Assembly (NCBI GenBank): GCA_019240475.1
Contig: JAFAYI010000007.1
Location: 119,639 to 183,638, forward strand
DNA length: 64,000 bases
DNA from: Acidobacteriaceae bacterium
GTDB taxonomy: Bacteria; Acidobacteriota; Terriglobia; Bryobacterales; Bryobacteraceae
Reading direction: 5' to 3'
The position numbers were made by a program, and so were the translations under genes. A model generated the notes under the pieces. The model was given only the letters and a program-made list of their open reading frames with translations. It did not search any database and was not told the DNA's origin. Each line of letters starts with the position of its first letter. The stretch's first letter is position 1. Positions 51,846-60,324 of this stretch are shown here, in pieces.

Positions 51846-52741
51846 TGGCCGATTTGACTGAAGGCGCCGCGCCCGCGCGTTTCATCGACCTACATTCGCA
51901 TACAGATGAAAGCGACGGCAGTTTGCCGCCCGAGGCGTTGGTGCGGTTGGCCAAGAGCAGCGGCCTGGATGCGCTGGCGATTACCGATCACGACACATTT
52001 GCCGGTTTCGAAAAGGCCGCGTCGTTTGCGCGCGAGGCAGGGCTCGATCTGGTGCGCGGGATCGAGTTGAATTCGCGGCTGAAGATGGGAGACGAGGCGG
52101 AACGTTCGGCGCATCTGCTGGGTTATTTCCCATGGGGAGAACCGTCTTGCGAGATGATGGGCTTCCTCGATCGGCAGAGGCAGGAGCGGCGGGAACGGAA
52201 CCAGCGGCTGGCGGCAGTGCTGCGAAGCCGGGGCGTGGATGTGACGGCGGAGGAAGTAGAGGCGCGCGGTAAGAGTTTGGCCGGGCGCGTGCATTTCGCG
52301 CAGCTTCTGGTGGAAAAGGGATATGCCGAGAGCTCGAACGATGCGTTTCGCAGATACCTGGGGGAAGCGGCGCCCACCTATGTGCATCGCGAGAGCCTGA
52401 CCACCGAAGAGGCGATTCGGACGGTGCGGCGCGCAGGCGGGATTCCGGTGCTTGCGCATCCGGTGCGGCTGGGATTGTTGCGCGAGGCGGAGCGCGAGGT
52501 ATTTCTTCGATTGAGAAGGGCGGGCCTGATGGGGCTTGAGATCTATCACTCCGAGCACTCGCCGGCGCTGCAGGCGCATTACCGGCAGTTGGCGGAGGAG
52601 CTTGCGCTTTTGCCGACCGGCGGTTCGGATTTTCACGGCGCGATTAAACCCACGATCAATTTGGGAACGGGATTGCAGGGTAATGTGCGAGTGCCGCGCG
52701 AATTCTTGGATCGGATGCGAAGCGCGGCCGCCAAGGCCTGA
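51845..52741 (+). CDS. PHP-domain phosphoesterase (5'-3' exonuclease RNase AM-like)
   Basis: 298 residues from GTG at 51845, with AGGAG about 12 bases upstream. PHP metal motifs: DLHSHTDESDGS, ITDHDTFAGF and the late GSDFHG. Length and motif order fit the YciV/RNase AM and 3',5'-nucleoside bisphosphate phosphatase group; the substrate is not fixed by sequence. It follows the secreted unknown protein with a one-base overlap. It is the last gene of the G-rich block. Confidence 0.85.
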   Translation: MADLTEGAAPARFIDLHSHTDESDGSLPPEALVRLAKSSGLDALAITDHDTFAGFEKAASFAREAGLDLVRGIELNSRLKMGDEAERSAHLLGYFPWGEPSCEMMGFLDRQRQERRERNQRLAAVLRSRGVDVTAEEVEARGKSLAGRVHFAQLLVEKGYAESSNDAFRRYLGEAAPTYVHRESLTTEEAIRTVRRAGGIPVLAHPVRLGLLREAEREVFLRLRRAGLMGLEIYHSEHSPALQAHYRQLAEELALLPTGGSDFHGAIKPTINLGTGLQGNVRVPREFLDRMRSAAAKA

Positions 52742-53085
52742 GAGAAGAGACTGCGACGCGTCCATCGCCAGTACTCACATGCTGCTCTACTCCTCGCAGC
52801 CCGAAGCCCAATTGTCGTTGCTTGCCTTAGGTACAAGAGCATATCGTGGTCTTTGGCGGAACGTGCCTACGTAGTGGCGCGTTCATCGAACGCCGCCCCT
52901 CTCGGCTCTCGACGAGCCAAGTAAATTATCGCCAAATTGTCCCCTCCTCCTCCTCGCCTTCACCCCCCCCCGCGCCGAGCCACACTCTCCCCTATCGAAA
53001 TTATCGGCGCGAAAGAGCAATTTCTTTATCGCCGCCGCCCAAGGCGAAAGCAGGAAATTGGATTCGCCCCGCAGATTCACCCCAT
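52742..53085. other. 344-base gap without a gene at the composition switch
   Basis: No convincing gene or RNA is seen. The gap contains a C-rich, low-complexity stretch (CTCCTCCTCCTCG near 52944-52956 and nine Cs at 52963-52971). The strand bias changes here from G-rich to C-rich. No inverted terminal repeats or transposase remnants were found by eye. Confidence 0.5.
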
Positions 53086-53598
53086 CTACTCCTCCGGCCA
53101 AATCTCCCTGAGCGGAATCTCCAGCGCCGGCCTTTCGCACCGCAGCACTCCGTCTTCTACCTTCGTCAACGGCGTCCTGGCCGTCATCGTCCAAGCCTGC
53201 TTCGAATAAGGATCTACCAGCCAAACCATTGGAACACCTGCCCCAAGGAAATCCTTCAGCCGCGCCTCTACCCGCTTCATGCGATCCTCCGGCGACCACA
53301 CCTCGATGCCCAGCAGCGGCGCTTGCTCCTGCACCTCATCGTCGTCGTTCGCGGCCACTAAGCAAATGTCCGGGACTCGCACTCGCCCGGCCGCCACTTT
53401 CACCCTCTGCTCAGGAAGAACCTCGTACCCGTACTGCTGCTCTCTCGCGGCAAGCCACAACAGAAGCCGCTTCTGCGTTCTCGAATGCCGCTTTCTCCCC
53501 ACGTTCCTCTCTTCCAACACGCCATCTACGTAGTCGCAGTCCGGTTCGTAACCCGTGTTGAGATACTCTTCTAGGCTCACGCGTGTGGTAGCGCCCAT
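53086..53598 (-). CDS. Uma2-family putative endonuclease (copy 1)
   Basis: 170 residues. Uma2/DUF820 fold of the PD-(D/E)xK type: VSLEEYLNTGYEPDCDYVDGVLEERNVG, RVRVPDICLVAANDDD and LGIEVWSPEDRMKRVEARLKDFLGAGVPMVWLVDP. The Asp of PDI and Glu of IEVWSP are the likely catalytic acids. Function is unknown; the family is often expanded in cyanobacteria, planctomycetes and Acidobacteriota. A close copy lies at 55281-55793 in the same orientation. Confidence 0.88.
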   Translation of the reverse strand: MGATTRVSLEEYLNTGYEPDCDYVDGVLEERNVGRKRHSRTQKRLLLWLAAREQQYGYEVLPEQRVKVAAGRVRVPDICLVAANDDDEVQEQAPLLGIEVWSPEDRMKRVEARLKDFLGAGVPMVWLVDPYSKQAWTMTARTPLTKVEDGVLRCERPALEIPLREIWPEE

Positions 53599-53762
53599 AT
53601 GCTCAGCCTATCGAACTTCAGCGCCCCCGCTTTCGCTCCCTGCGCCATGGCCTCGATACCCCGTCGCGCCTCTCCGTATTCGCTGGATCTTCCTTCTTTA
53701 CGGCTAAGTCGAAGGCGCGTGAAATAAACCATATACTGCCCCGATTTCGGAGGGTACATGCA

Positions 53763-54386
53763 ATGCTGCGCATGTTGCACAATCGCGTAAGACGATCACT
53801 TACCTCGATCGCAGCTTGCTCTATAGCGGCCTGGGTCGCTTTCGCGTCCAACAGCGAGGACACTAAATGGATTCCTTACTCGGCGCGCTACACGACAACA
53901 TTCTCGAAGCACGACAACTCCGGCAATCATAGTCGCGAGGAAATTCAGACCGAGGAAATTCCTTCCGTCGATGGAGCTCTCCTTACTGTGCAAACCACGG
54001 GCGGTGAGCGAAGGTCGGCCAAGCTTTGGCAAGCGGACGGACAGGCATTCGCACTGGATTACTACCGCAAACAGGCCGTTCCAATTGGGCACTTCCGACG
54101 AGCGCATTTGCCCGTTCCTCATCAAGCCCAACTCGGCACGAAGTCTCTTCTCGGCCTCGAGTGTACGATCTACCCAATGCGAGTTTCAGATGGCAGCGGA
54201 AAGATATGTATTGATTTTGGGGACGATCTCATCTTGTACCAGGAAACACACATGAACTCGGGGGGGTTGCAGCAGGACATAATACAGGAAATGACGTCCA
54301 TCGATCTCAGCTCGCCGGTGAATCTCTCGGAAACATCAATCCCGAAGGACTTCGCGGTGTTGCCCCCGAATGCTCCCAAGCAGTAG
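53763..54386 (+). CDS. Secreted protein of unknown function
   Basis: 207 residues. A hydrophobic N-terminus (TSIAACSIAAWVAFA) with preceding Arg residues looks like a signal peptide. The mature part is beta-rich (TEEIPSVDGALLTVQTTGG, LGTKSLLGLECTIYPMRVSDGSGKICIDFGDDLILYQE). GGAGG lies 11 bases upstream. No family is recognised. It lies between the two Uma2 copies and is part of a small accessory island. Confidence 0.55.
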   Translation: MLRMLHNRVRRSLTSIAACSIAAWVAFASNSEDTKWIPYSARYTTTFSKHDNSGNHSREEIQTEEIPSVDGALLTVQTTGGERRSAKLWQADGQAFALDYYRKQAVPIGHFRRAHLPVPHQAQLGTKSLLGLECTIYPMRVSDGSGKICIDFGDDLILYQETHMNSGGLQQDIIQEMTSIDLSSPVNLSETSIPKDFAVLPPNAPKQ

Positions 54387-54488
54387 CAATTGGCTTCACG
54401 CCTCCAATCAGACGGCCTCCCAAACTTCGGTCACAACCTATATTCCCTTCGCCATCAACCATTTACCGAAAATCGTTTGGAACCGCCG

Positions 54489-54521
54489 TGGTATAGTGAT
54501 GACTTAGTAAGTTAGTAAGTC
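54489..54521 (+). promoter_or_regulatory. Extended -10 promoter with adjoining repeat/operator-like palindrome
   Basis: TGGTATAGT (54489-54497) matches an extended -10. Directly after it GACTTA (54501-54506) and TAAGTC (54516-54521) form a dyad, and TTAGTAAG is repeated in tandem at 54504-54511 and 54512-54519. The start of transcription would fall inside this repeat. Confidence 0.5.
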
Positions 54522-54533
54522 AAGCGTCTCGAT

Positions 54534-54568
54534 AAACGCCGGAAGCCCGCCGTGGCTCCGGCGTTTTT
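54534..54568 (+). terminator. Strong rho-independent terminator within the leader
   Basis: AAACGCCGGA (54534-54543) pairs perfectly with TCCGGCGTTT (54557-54566), plus an inner GCC/GGC, and is followed by a T-run (54564-54568). It lies about 40 bases before the start of the next gene, between that gene and its promoter, so it acts as an attenuator or ends a ~65-nt RNA. Confidence 0.85.
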
Positions 54569-54608
54569 CATTTCCAAACGCCTGTCCCCAAAGGAGCTAA
54601 CCGCCGCC

Positions 54609-55274
54609 ATGTCCACCGAAGCACAAATCTGCGCCAATCGAGAAAACGCCCAGCACTCCACCGGCCCCAAATCCGAAACCGGCAAAGCCGCGTCCTGTCT
54701 CAACAACTTCCGCCACGGCTTCACCGGCGCCTTCCGCGTGTTGCCTTCCGAGGACCAACGCGAGTTCGACCATCTCCTCGCCTCCCTTTGCGCCGAGCAC
54801 CAGCCCTCCACCGTCACCGAAGCCATCCTCGTCGAAAAGATGGCGCAAGCCCACTGGCTCAGCCTCCGCGCTCAGCGCCTTCAGGATCTTTCCATGGGCG
54901 ACGACCTCCCTGTGCGCGACTGCGAAAGGCAATTCGCGCTCTATCTCCGCTATCAAACCGCCAACGACCGTGCCTTTCACAAGTGCCTGAACGATCTCCT
55001 CAAGCTCAGAGCCGAAAGGCGCCGCATGGAAATTGGCTTCGAATCGCAACAAGCAGCCGAAGCCGAAATCATCCGCAAGCAGGAAGCTCACGAAGCCCGC
55101 ACGCGCCTTGCCAACGCCAAGGCGGCGCACCTCGAACTCGACACCGAAGTTCGATCCACCATCGAAGCTCGCATTCCCGGCGACATCGAAATTCCCTTCG
55201 ACCGCCTCAAAGACGTCCTCCGCGTCTCGCTCCAGCAGGTCGCCCGCGACATGGCCGCCCAGAAGGCGGCGTAA
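54609..55274 (+). CDS. STGP-family protein of unknown function
   Basis: 221 residues from the ATG at 54609, after AAAGGAG (11 bases). The N-terminus reads ICANRENAQHSTGPKSETGKAASCLNNFRHGFTG, the hallmark of a family repeated many times in acidobacterial genomes. The middle and end are helical and charged, with a probable coiled coil (about 130-190). Function unknown. An earlier GTG at 54552 lies in the loop of a terminator hairpin and is rejected. Flanked by two Uma2 copies. Confidence 0.7.
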   Translation: MSTEAQICANRENAQHSTGPKSETGKAASCLNNFRHGFTGAFRVLPSEDQREFDHLLASLCAEHQPSTVTEAILVEKMAQAHWLSLRAQRLQDLSMGDDLPVRDCERQFALYLRYQTANDRAFHKCLNDLLKLRAERRRMEIGFESQQAAEAEIIRKQEAHEARTRLANAKAAHLELDTEVRSTIEARIPGDIEIPFDRLKDVLRVSLQQVARDMAAQKAA

Positions 55275-55280
55275 CATCCG

Positions 55281-55793
55281 CTACTCCTCCGGCCAAATCT
55301 CGCTGAGCGGAATCTCCAGCGCCGGACTTGCGCATCGCAGCACTCCGTCTTCTACCTTTTTCAGCGGCGTCCCTTCCGTCATCGTCCATGCCTGTTTCGA
55401 ATAAGGATCGATCAGCCAAACGGCCGGAACACCTGCGGCTACAAAGTCCTTCAATCGCGCTTCGACCCGCTTCATGCGGTCCTCGGGTGACCATACCTCG
55501 ATGCACAAGAAGGGTGGCCGCTCCTGTACCTCATCGTCATCGTTGGCGGCCGTCACGCAGATATCCGGCACTCTAACGCGCGCGCCGGCGACTTTCACCC
55601 TTTGCTCCACAAGCACCTGATATCCATACTGCCGTTCTCTCGCCCCGAGCCACAGCGTAAGTCGCGTCTGTGCCTTTGCATGCCGTTTCCGTCCCACGTT
55701 TCTCTCTTCCAACACGCCGTCTACGTAGTCGCAATCCGGCTCATAGTCGGTGTTGAGATACTCTTCCAGGCTTACCCGCGTCGTAGCGCCCAT
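55281..55793 (-). CDS. Uma2-family putative endonuclease (copy 2)
   Basis: 170 residues, the same length as copy 1 at 53086 and by eye roughly 80-85 percent identical to it. Differences cluster in the 38-60 region and around PPFLCIEVW. Similarity continues at DNA level for about 15 bases upstream of the start and a short way past the stop. It lies 9 bases from the end of der, on the same strand, and could be read through from it. Confidence 0.88.
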   Translation of the reverse strand: MGATTRVSLEEYLNTDYEPDCDYVDGVLEERNVGRKRHAKAQTRLTLWLGARERQYGYQVLVEQRVKVAGARVRVPDICVTAANDDDEVQERPPFLCIEVWSPEDRMKRVEARLKDFVAAGVPAVWLIDPYSKQAWTMTEGTPLKKVEDGVLRCASPALEIPLSEIWPEE

Positions 55794-55802
55794 ATCCTCA
55801 GC

Positions 55803-57113
55803 CTATCTTCTTTTCGCGTTAATCACGATCGGCGTCCCCTCGAACCCGAAGCGCGCCCGCAGTTGATTCACCAGCGCCCGCTCCATCGAAAAATGCAGCT
55901 TGTCCGCTTTGTCTGTAAACACGGCGAACGTCGGCGGCCGAATCGCCGCCTGTGTCATGTAGTAAATCCGCACCTCGCCCGCGAACTTCAACGTCTCCAC
56001 AAACCGGTTCAGCTCGCCCGTCGTTACGCGCTTCGACGCTCCATCGAACACCCGGCGGATCGTTGTCATAATCCGCCGCACGCCCTCGCCCTTCTTCGCC
56101 GAGGCAAACACCACCGGCGCATAATCCAGAAATTTCAACTGGTCCCGTACGGCCTCGGTAAAGGCCCGCTTACTCTTCCCTTCGGCGGCGTCCCACTTGT
56201 TCACCACGATGATCACCGCGCGCCCTTCCTCATGCGCGTATCCGGCAATCGTCGCGTCCGATCCCACCACGCCCTCCGTCGCATCCACCACCAGCAGCGC
56301 CACGTTCGCCATCCGGATGTGCCGCCGCGCCATCACCACGCTCAGCTTCTCCGTCATCTCCGTCGTACGCCCCTTGCGTCGGATGCCCGCTGTGTCCACA
56401 AACCGGAAACTGGTGTTCCCCTCCCGCACGGTCTCGTCCACGGCGTCCCGTGTCGTCCCGGGAATCGGCGACACGATCGCGCGCTCCGCTCCCACTAGCG
56501 CATTCAACAAGGTCGATTTGCCAACGTTCGGCCGCCCGATGATCGCTATCTTGATCCGCCGCTGCTTCTCGTCTCCCGCATCTGCCTCGGTCTCCGGCTC
56601 TTCTCTCGGAAACGGCGCCGTCACCCGCTCCAGCAAATCGTCCAGCCCCAACCGGTGCTCGGCCGACACCGCCGCCGGATCGCCCACGCCGAGCGAATAA
56701 AACTCCGGCACCAGGTTCTCGCGCGCCTTGGCATCGATCTTGTTCACCACCAGCGTTACCGGCTTACCAAGCGGCCGCAGCAACTGCGCCAGCTCCCGGT
56801 CCGCCGCCGTGATCTCCGTCCTGCCATCGATCACAAACAAGATGTGCGACGCAAGTTCCAAGGCCACTTGCGCTTGCCGCAAAATCTGGCTCGGGATCAG
56901 CGCCGCGTCATGTGGAATGATGCCGCCCGTATCGATCAGTCCGAACCGCTTGCCACGATGTTCCGCTTCGCCATAAATCCGGTCGCGCGTGATCCCCGGC
57001 TCGTCTCCCGTGATCGAGCGCCGATCCCCCAGAATGGCGTTGAACAGCGTCGACTTTCCTACATTCGGCCGCCCCACAATCACCACTGTCGGAAGTGCTT
57101 CATTCGCCGCCAT
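55803..57113 (-). CDS. der: Ribosome-associated GTPase Der
   Basis: 436 residues with two G domains in tandem. Domain 1: [11 protein letters not shown] (13-23), DTGGI, NKID. Domain 2: [11 protein letters not shown] near 198, [16 protein letters not shown]-like C-terminal domain (about 350-436) follows. Essential factor for 50S subunit maturation. The usual double-GTPase layout and length are intact. Divergent from typA across a 56-base gap. Confidence 0.97.
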   Translation of the reverse strand: MAANEALPTVVIVGRPNVGKSTLFNAILGDRRSITGDEPGITRDRIYGEAEHRGKRFGLIDTGGIIPHDAALIPSQILRQAQVALELASHILFVIDGRTEITAADRELAQLLRPLGKPVTLVVNKIDAKARENLVPEFYSLGVGDPAAVSAEHRLGLDDLLERVTAPFPREEPETEADAGDEKQRRIKIAIIGRPNVGKSTLLNALVGAERAIVSPIPGTTRDAVDETVREGNTSFRFVDTAGIRRKGRTTEMTEKLSVVMARRHIRMANVALLVVDATEGVVGSDATIAGYAHEEGRAVIIVVNKWDAAEGKSKRAFTEAVRDQLKFLDYAPVVFASAKKGEGVRRIMTTIRRVFDGASKRVTTGELNRFVETLKFAGEVRIYYMTQAAIRPPTFAVFTDKADKLHFSMERALVNQLRARFGFEGTPIVINAKRR

Positions 57114-57169
57114 TTCGCTCTAAGGTTCGCACACGCCTTTCAGTTAGAAACTCCGCTCCGCATGCGACC

Positions 57170-58987
57170 ATGAATTTACGAATGTCAGAAGTAAACAACC
57201 AGATCCTCACGCGCAACATCGCCATCATTGCGCACGTCGATCACGGCAAAACCACTCTCGTAGACGCCATGCTGCGCCAAAGCGGCATCTTCCGCGCCAA
57301 TGAAGAAGTCGCCGAGCGCGTCATGGATTCCAATGAACTCGAGCGCGAGCGCGGCATCACCATCCTCGCCAAGACCACCGGCGTCCGCTATCACGGAACC
57401 AAGATCAACATCGTCGATACTCCCGGCCACAGCGACTTCGGCGGCGAAGTCGAGCGCGCTCTCAAAATCGTCGATGGCGTCATGCTCCTGGTCGACGCCA
57501 GCGAAGGACCGCTCCCGCAAACGCGCTATGTGCTCACCAAGGCGCTCGAAGCCAAGCTTCCGCCCATCGTCGTTATTAATAAGATCGATCGCCCCGACGC
57601 CCGCATCCAGGAAGTCATCAACGAGATCTACGATCTCTTCATCGATCTCGACGCAACCGAAGACCAGCTTGAGTTTCCTGTCGTTTACACCAACGCCAAG
57701 GCCGGCATCGCCAAGCTCGATCCCTCCGACGAAAGCTCGAACCTCCAGCCGCTCTTTGAAACCATTCTCCGATCCATCCCCGCGCCCAAGGGCGATCCCG
57801 CCGCCATTCTGCAACTGCTCGTCGCCAATCTCGACTACAGCGACTACCTCGGCCGCCTCGCCATCGGCCGCGTCTTCAACGGCACCCTGCGCCACGGCGA
57901 TGAGGTTGCAATCGTCAAGCTGAACGGCGCTCTCCAGAAAACTCGCATCACCAAGCTCTATTCCTTCGAAGGCTTGAAGCGCGTCGATGAGACCGTGGGT
58001 CAGACCGGCGACGTGCTCGCCATCGCGGGCGTCGAAGGCATCACCATCGGCGAAACCGTCACCAGCGCCGAATCGCCCGAGCCGCTCCCCAACATCCCCA
58101 TCGACGAGCCCACTATCGCGATGACGTTCACCATCAACAACTCGCCGTTCGCCGGCCGCGAAGGCGATTACGTCACCTCCCGCAATCTCCGCGACCGCCT
58201 CGATAAAGAACTACTCACCAACGTCTCCATCCGCGTCGAAGAGACCGGCAGCCCGGATTCCTTCAAAGTCATGGGCCGCGGCGAACTCCAGCTTGCGATT
58301 TTGATCGAGATGATGCGCCGCGAAAGCTATGAGCTTCAAGTCGGCAATCCCGAAATCGTCACGCGCAAGATTGCGGGCGTTCTTCACGAGCCTCTCGAAC
58401 TGCTCGTCATCGATTGCCCCGAGGAGTTCATCGGCGTGGTCATCGAAAAGATCGGCTCGCGCAAAGGCAAGATGAGCAAGATGGTCAATCACGGCTCGGG
58501 CCGCGTGCGTCTCGAATTCCATGTGCCCTCCCGCGGCTTAATCGGGCTCCGCAGCGAAATGCTCACAGACACCAAGGGCACCGCCATCATGAACTCGCTC
58601 TTCCATAGCTACATCGAATGGCAGGGCGATATCGAAAAGCGTCCCACTGGCTCACTCATCGCCGACCGCCCGGGCCTCGCCACCAGCTACGCCATATACA
58701 ACCTGCAGGAACGCGGCGTCATCTTCATCTCGCCGGGAGCCGAAGTGTACGAAGGCATGATCGTCGGTGAGAACGCGCGCGACAGCGATCTCGACGTCAA
58801 CATCGTCAAGGAGAAGAAGCTCACCAACATGCGCGCGTCTACATCGGACGAAGCCATCCGCCTCGTGCCTCCCCGCATCCTCAACCTCGAACAGGCCATT
58901 GAGTTCATTCGGGAAGACGAGCTCGTCGAAGTCACGCCTAAATCCATCCGCCTGCGCAAGAAGATCCTAAAGGCCAACCAGCGATAG
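57170..58987 (+). CDS. typA: Ribosome-associated translational GTPase TypA/BipA
   Basis: 605 residues from the ATG at 57170; a second ATG at 57182 is equally possible and neither has a clear ribosome-binding site. G domain with [31 protein letters not shown], followed by EF-G-like domains III and V and the BipA-specific C-terminus. It acts on the ribosome under stress and cold and in 50S assembly. Divergent from der, so two ribosome-assembly GTPases share one intergenic region. Confidence 0.96.
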   Translation: MNLRMSEVNNQILTRNIAIIAHVDHGKTTLVDAMLRQSGIFRANEEVAERVMDSNELERERGITILAKTTGVRYHGTKINIVDTPGHSDFGGEVERALKIVDGVMLLVDASEGPLPQTRYVLTKALEAKLPPIVVINKIDRPDARIQEVINEIYDLFIDLDATEDQLEFPVVYTNAKAGIAKLDPSDESSNLQPLFETILRSIPAPKGDPAAILQLLVANLDYSDYLGRLAIGRVFNGTLRHGDEVAIVKLNGALQKTRITKLYSFEGLKRVDETVGQTGDVLAIAGVEGITIGETVTSAESPEPLPNIPIDEPTIAMTFTINNSPFAGREGDYVTSRNLRDRLDKELLTNVSIRVEETGSPDSFKVMGRGELQLAILIEMMRRESYELQVGNPEIVTRKIAGVLHEPLELLVIDCPEEFIGVVIEKIGSRKGKMSKMVNHGSGRVRLEFHVPSRGLIGLRSEMLTDTKGTAIMNSLFHSYIEWQGDIEKRPTGSLIADRPGLATSYAIYNLQERGVIFISPGAEVYEGMIVGENARDSDLDVNIVKEKKLTNMRASTSDEAIRLVPPRILNLEQAIEFIREDELVEVTPKSIRLRKKILKANQR

Positions 58988-58998
58988 TTCAATCAGTG

Positions 58999-60324
58999 CT
59001 AATCCGTCTCTTCTTTCAAGAACCGCTGCGGCGCGCCTAACGCCCGCGTCACCGCCTCTGCGGCCAGGTATCCGCTGCGCACCGCGCCTTCCATCGTGGC
59101 CGGCCAACCCGAGCGAGTCCAATCGCCGGCCAGAAACAAATTCGAAATCGCCGTCGCGCTCACAGGCCGCTTTTCTTCCAATCCGGCGCCTGCCGAAAAC
59201 GTAGCTCGTACTTCCTTCACCACGTGCGCCCGCTCCACCTTCACCTCGCCGCAGTACGGAAAGAACTCTTTCAATTCTTCGAGCGCCAGCTTGATTACAT
59301 CTGCCCGCGGCATCTCCGTCAACTTCCGCGACGCGCTCACCACCAACTGAATATGCCGGCCCTCGCCCTTGTTGAACATCCACTGAATGGTCCGGTCGAG
59401 CAGCGTCGCATGCGGCAGCTCCGTAATCGGCTTATCGAACCACAGGTGAATGCCCGTTATCGGCGAATGACTGAACGCCGAAACGTCTACCAACTCCGGC
59501 GCGATCTTCGCCAGCCGCTCGAACGGCGCCGCCATCACATATGCATCCGCGGTAACGCATTCGCCGTTCACTACCAGCCCGAGCGCGTGCCCATCTTGGA
59601 TCCGCGCCTGCTCGACCGTCGCCCGATGCTCGATCGCAACGGTCGAGTACTCGCGCCAGACGTCTTCGGAATACAACTCGCCCAGCGGCACCGCGGGCAC
59701 GCCCATCTCGTAGGCGTCCGCTTTCTTGAGAAACCCCAGATAGAACACCTGCAGCCCGTGCAGCGCCGCCATGCGCTCCAGGTCTTCGTTGATCGCGCTC
59801 ACCAGCACCTGACGCCAGAAACGCTCAATCGCTCCGGGCGTCTGCTTCTTCTCGCGCAGCCAGTCGAGCATCGTGATCCGGTCCAGGTCGGTGCGCGTCC
59901 CGTATTCGTAGCGCGCCGCGAGCAGCCCGCTCGCAACCGCCAGCTTGTCGCCCCACGACAAGAACTTCAGCTTCGCGAAAGAACCCGCGAAGTGCAGCGG
60001 CGCAGGCAACAGGCCGCGCTTCATCACCGACACGCGCCCGCCCGGCTCAATCCAGTAGAACTCGCGCGAGAACTGGATCTTGTCCCGCACCCCCAATCGC
60101 GCATAGAAATCGAGCAGGTTCGTGCAGCATCGCAGCAGCACGTGTTGGCAATTGTCGATGGTCGGGCCGTTGTCGTCCGCGGTGTTGAGGGGATACGAAG
60201 TCGCTCGTCCGCCTACAAATGGCCGCGCTTCGAACAATCGGACCTGGTAGTCTGACGAGCCCAGTGCGACCGCCGTCGCGAGGCCTGCGAGGCCGCCCCC
60301 GACAACCGCGACAGTCTTAGGCAA
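58999..60324 (-). CDS. hpnE: Hydroxysqualene dehydroxylase HpnE
   Basis: 441 residues. FAD-binding N-terminus VAVVGGGLAGLATAVAL (5-21) and FEARPFVGGRATS; NCQHVLLRCCTNLLDFY and the C-terminal FLAGDWTRSGWPATMEGAVRSGYLAAE are typical of HpnE in the amine-oxidase/phytoene-desaturase group. It reduces hydroxysqualene to squalene for hopanoid synthesis. hpnC and hpnD are not adjacent, so the pathway is scattered. The start overlaps the end of trpEG by 8 bases. Confidence 0.9.
   Translation of the reverse strand: MPKTVAVVGGGLAGLATAVALGSSDYQVRLFEARPFVGGRATSYPLNTADDNGPTIDNCQHVLLRCCTNLLDFYARLGVRDKIQFSREFYWIEPGGRVSVMKRGLLPAPLHFAGSFAKLKFLSWGDKLAVASGLLAARYEYGTRTDLDRITMLDWLREKKQTPGAIERFWRQVLVSAINEDLERMAALHGLQVFYLGFLKKADAYEMGVPAVPLGELYSEDVWREYSTVAIEHRATVEQARIQDGHALGLVVNGECVTADAYVMAAPFERLAKIAPELVDVSAFSHSPITGIHLWFDKPITELPHATLLDRTIQWMFNKGEGRHIQLVVSASRKLTEMPRADVIKLALEELKEFFPYCGEVKVERAHVVKEVRATFSAGAGLEEKRPVSATAISNLFLAGDWTRSGWPATMEGAVRSGYLAAEAVTRALGAPQRFLKEETD

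Larger units (their letters stand above)
2530..52741. other. Block of inverted strand composition (G-rich plus strand)
   Basis: In sampled 60-base lines the plus strand has more G than C in this block for genes on either strand, for example 26 G/13 C at 3361 and 27/13 at 34681 (plus-strand genes), 23/13 at 5221 and 21/18 at 27241 (minus-strand genes). A few lines are near-neutral or reversed. Outside it C exceeds G for both orientations, for example 15/26 at 61, 14/21 at 57541, 15/22 at 61021. Both switches fall between genes. Confidence 0.6.

Noticed and set aside
52963..52971. Nine-C run as a phase-variation tract
   Set aside because: It lies in a gap with no gene or recognisable promoter around it.
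52742..53085. Insertion-sequence remnant at the right skew switch
   Set aside because: No terminal inverted repeats, target duplication or transposase-like reading frame was seen by eye.
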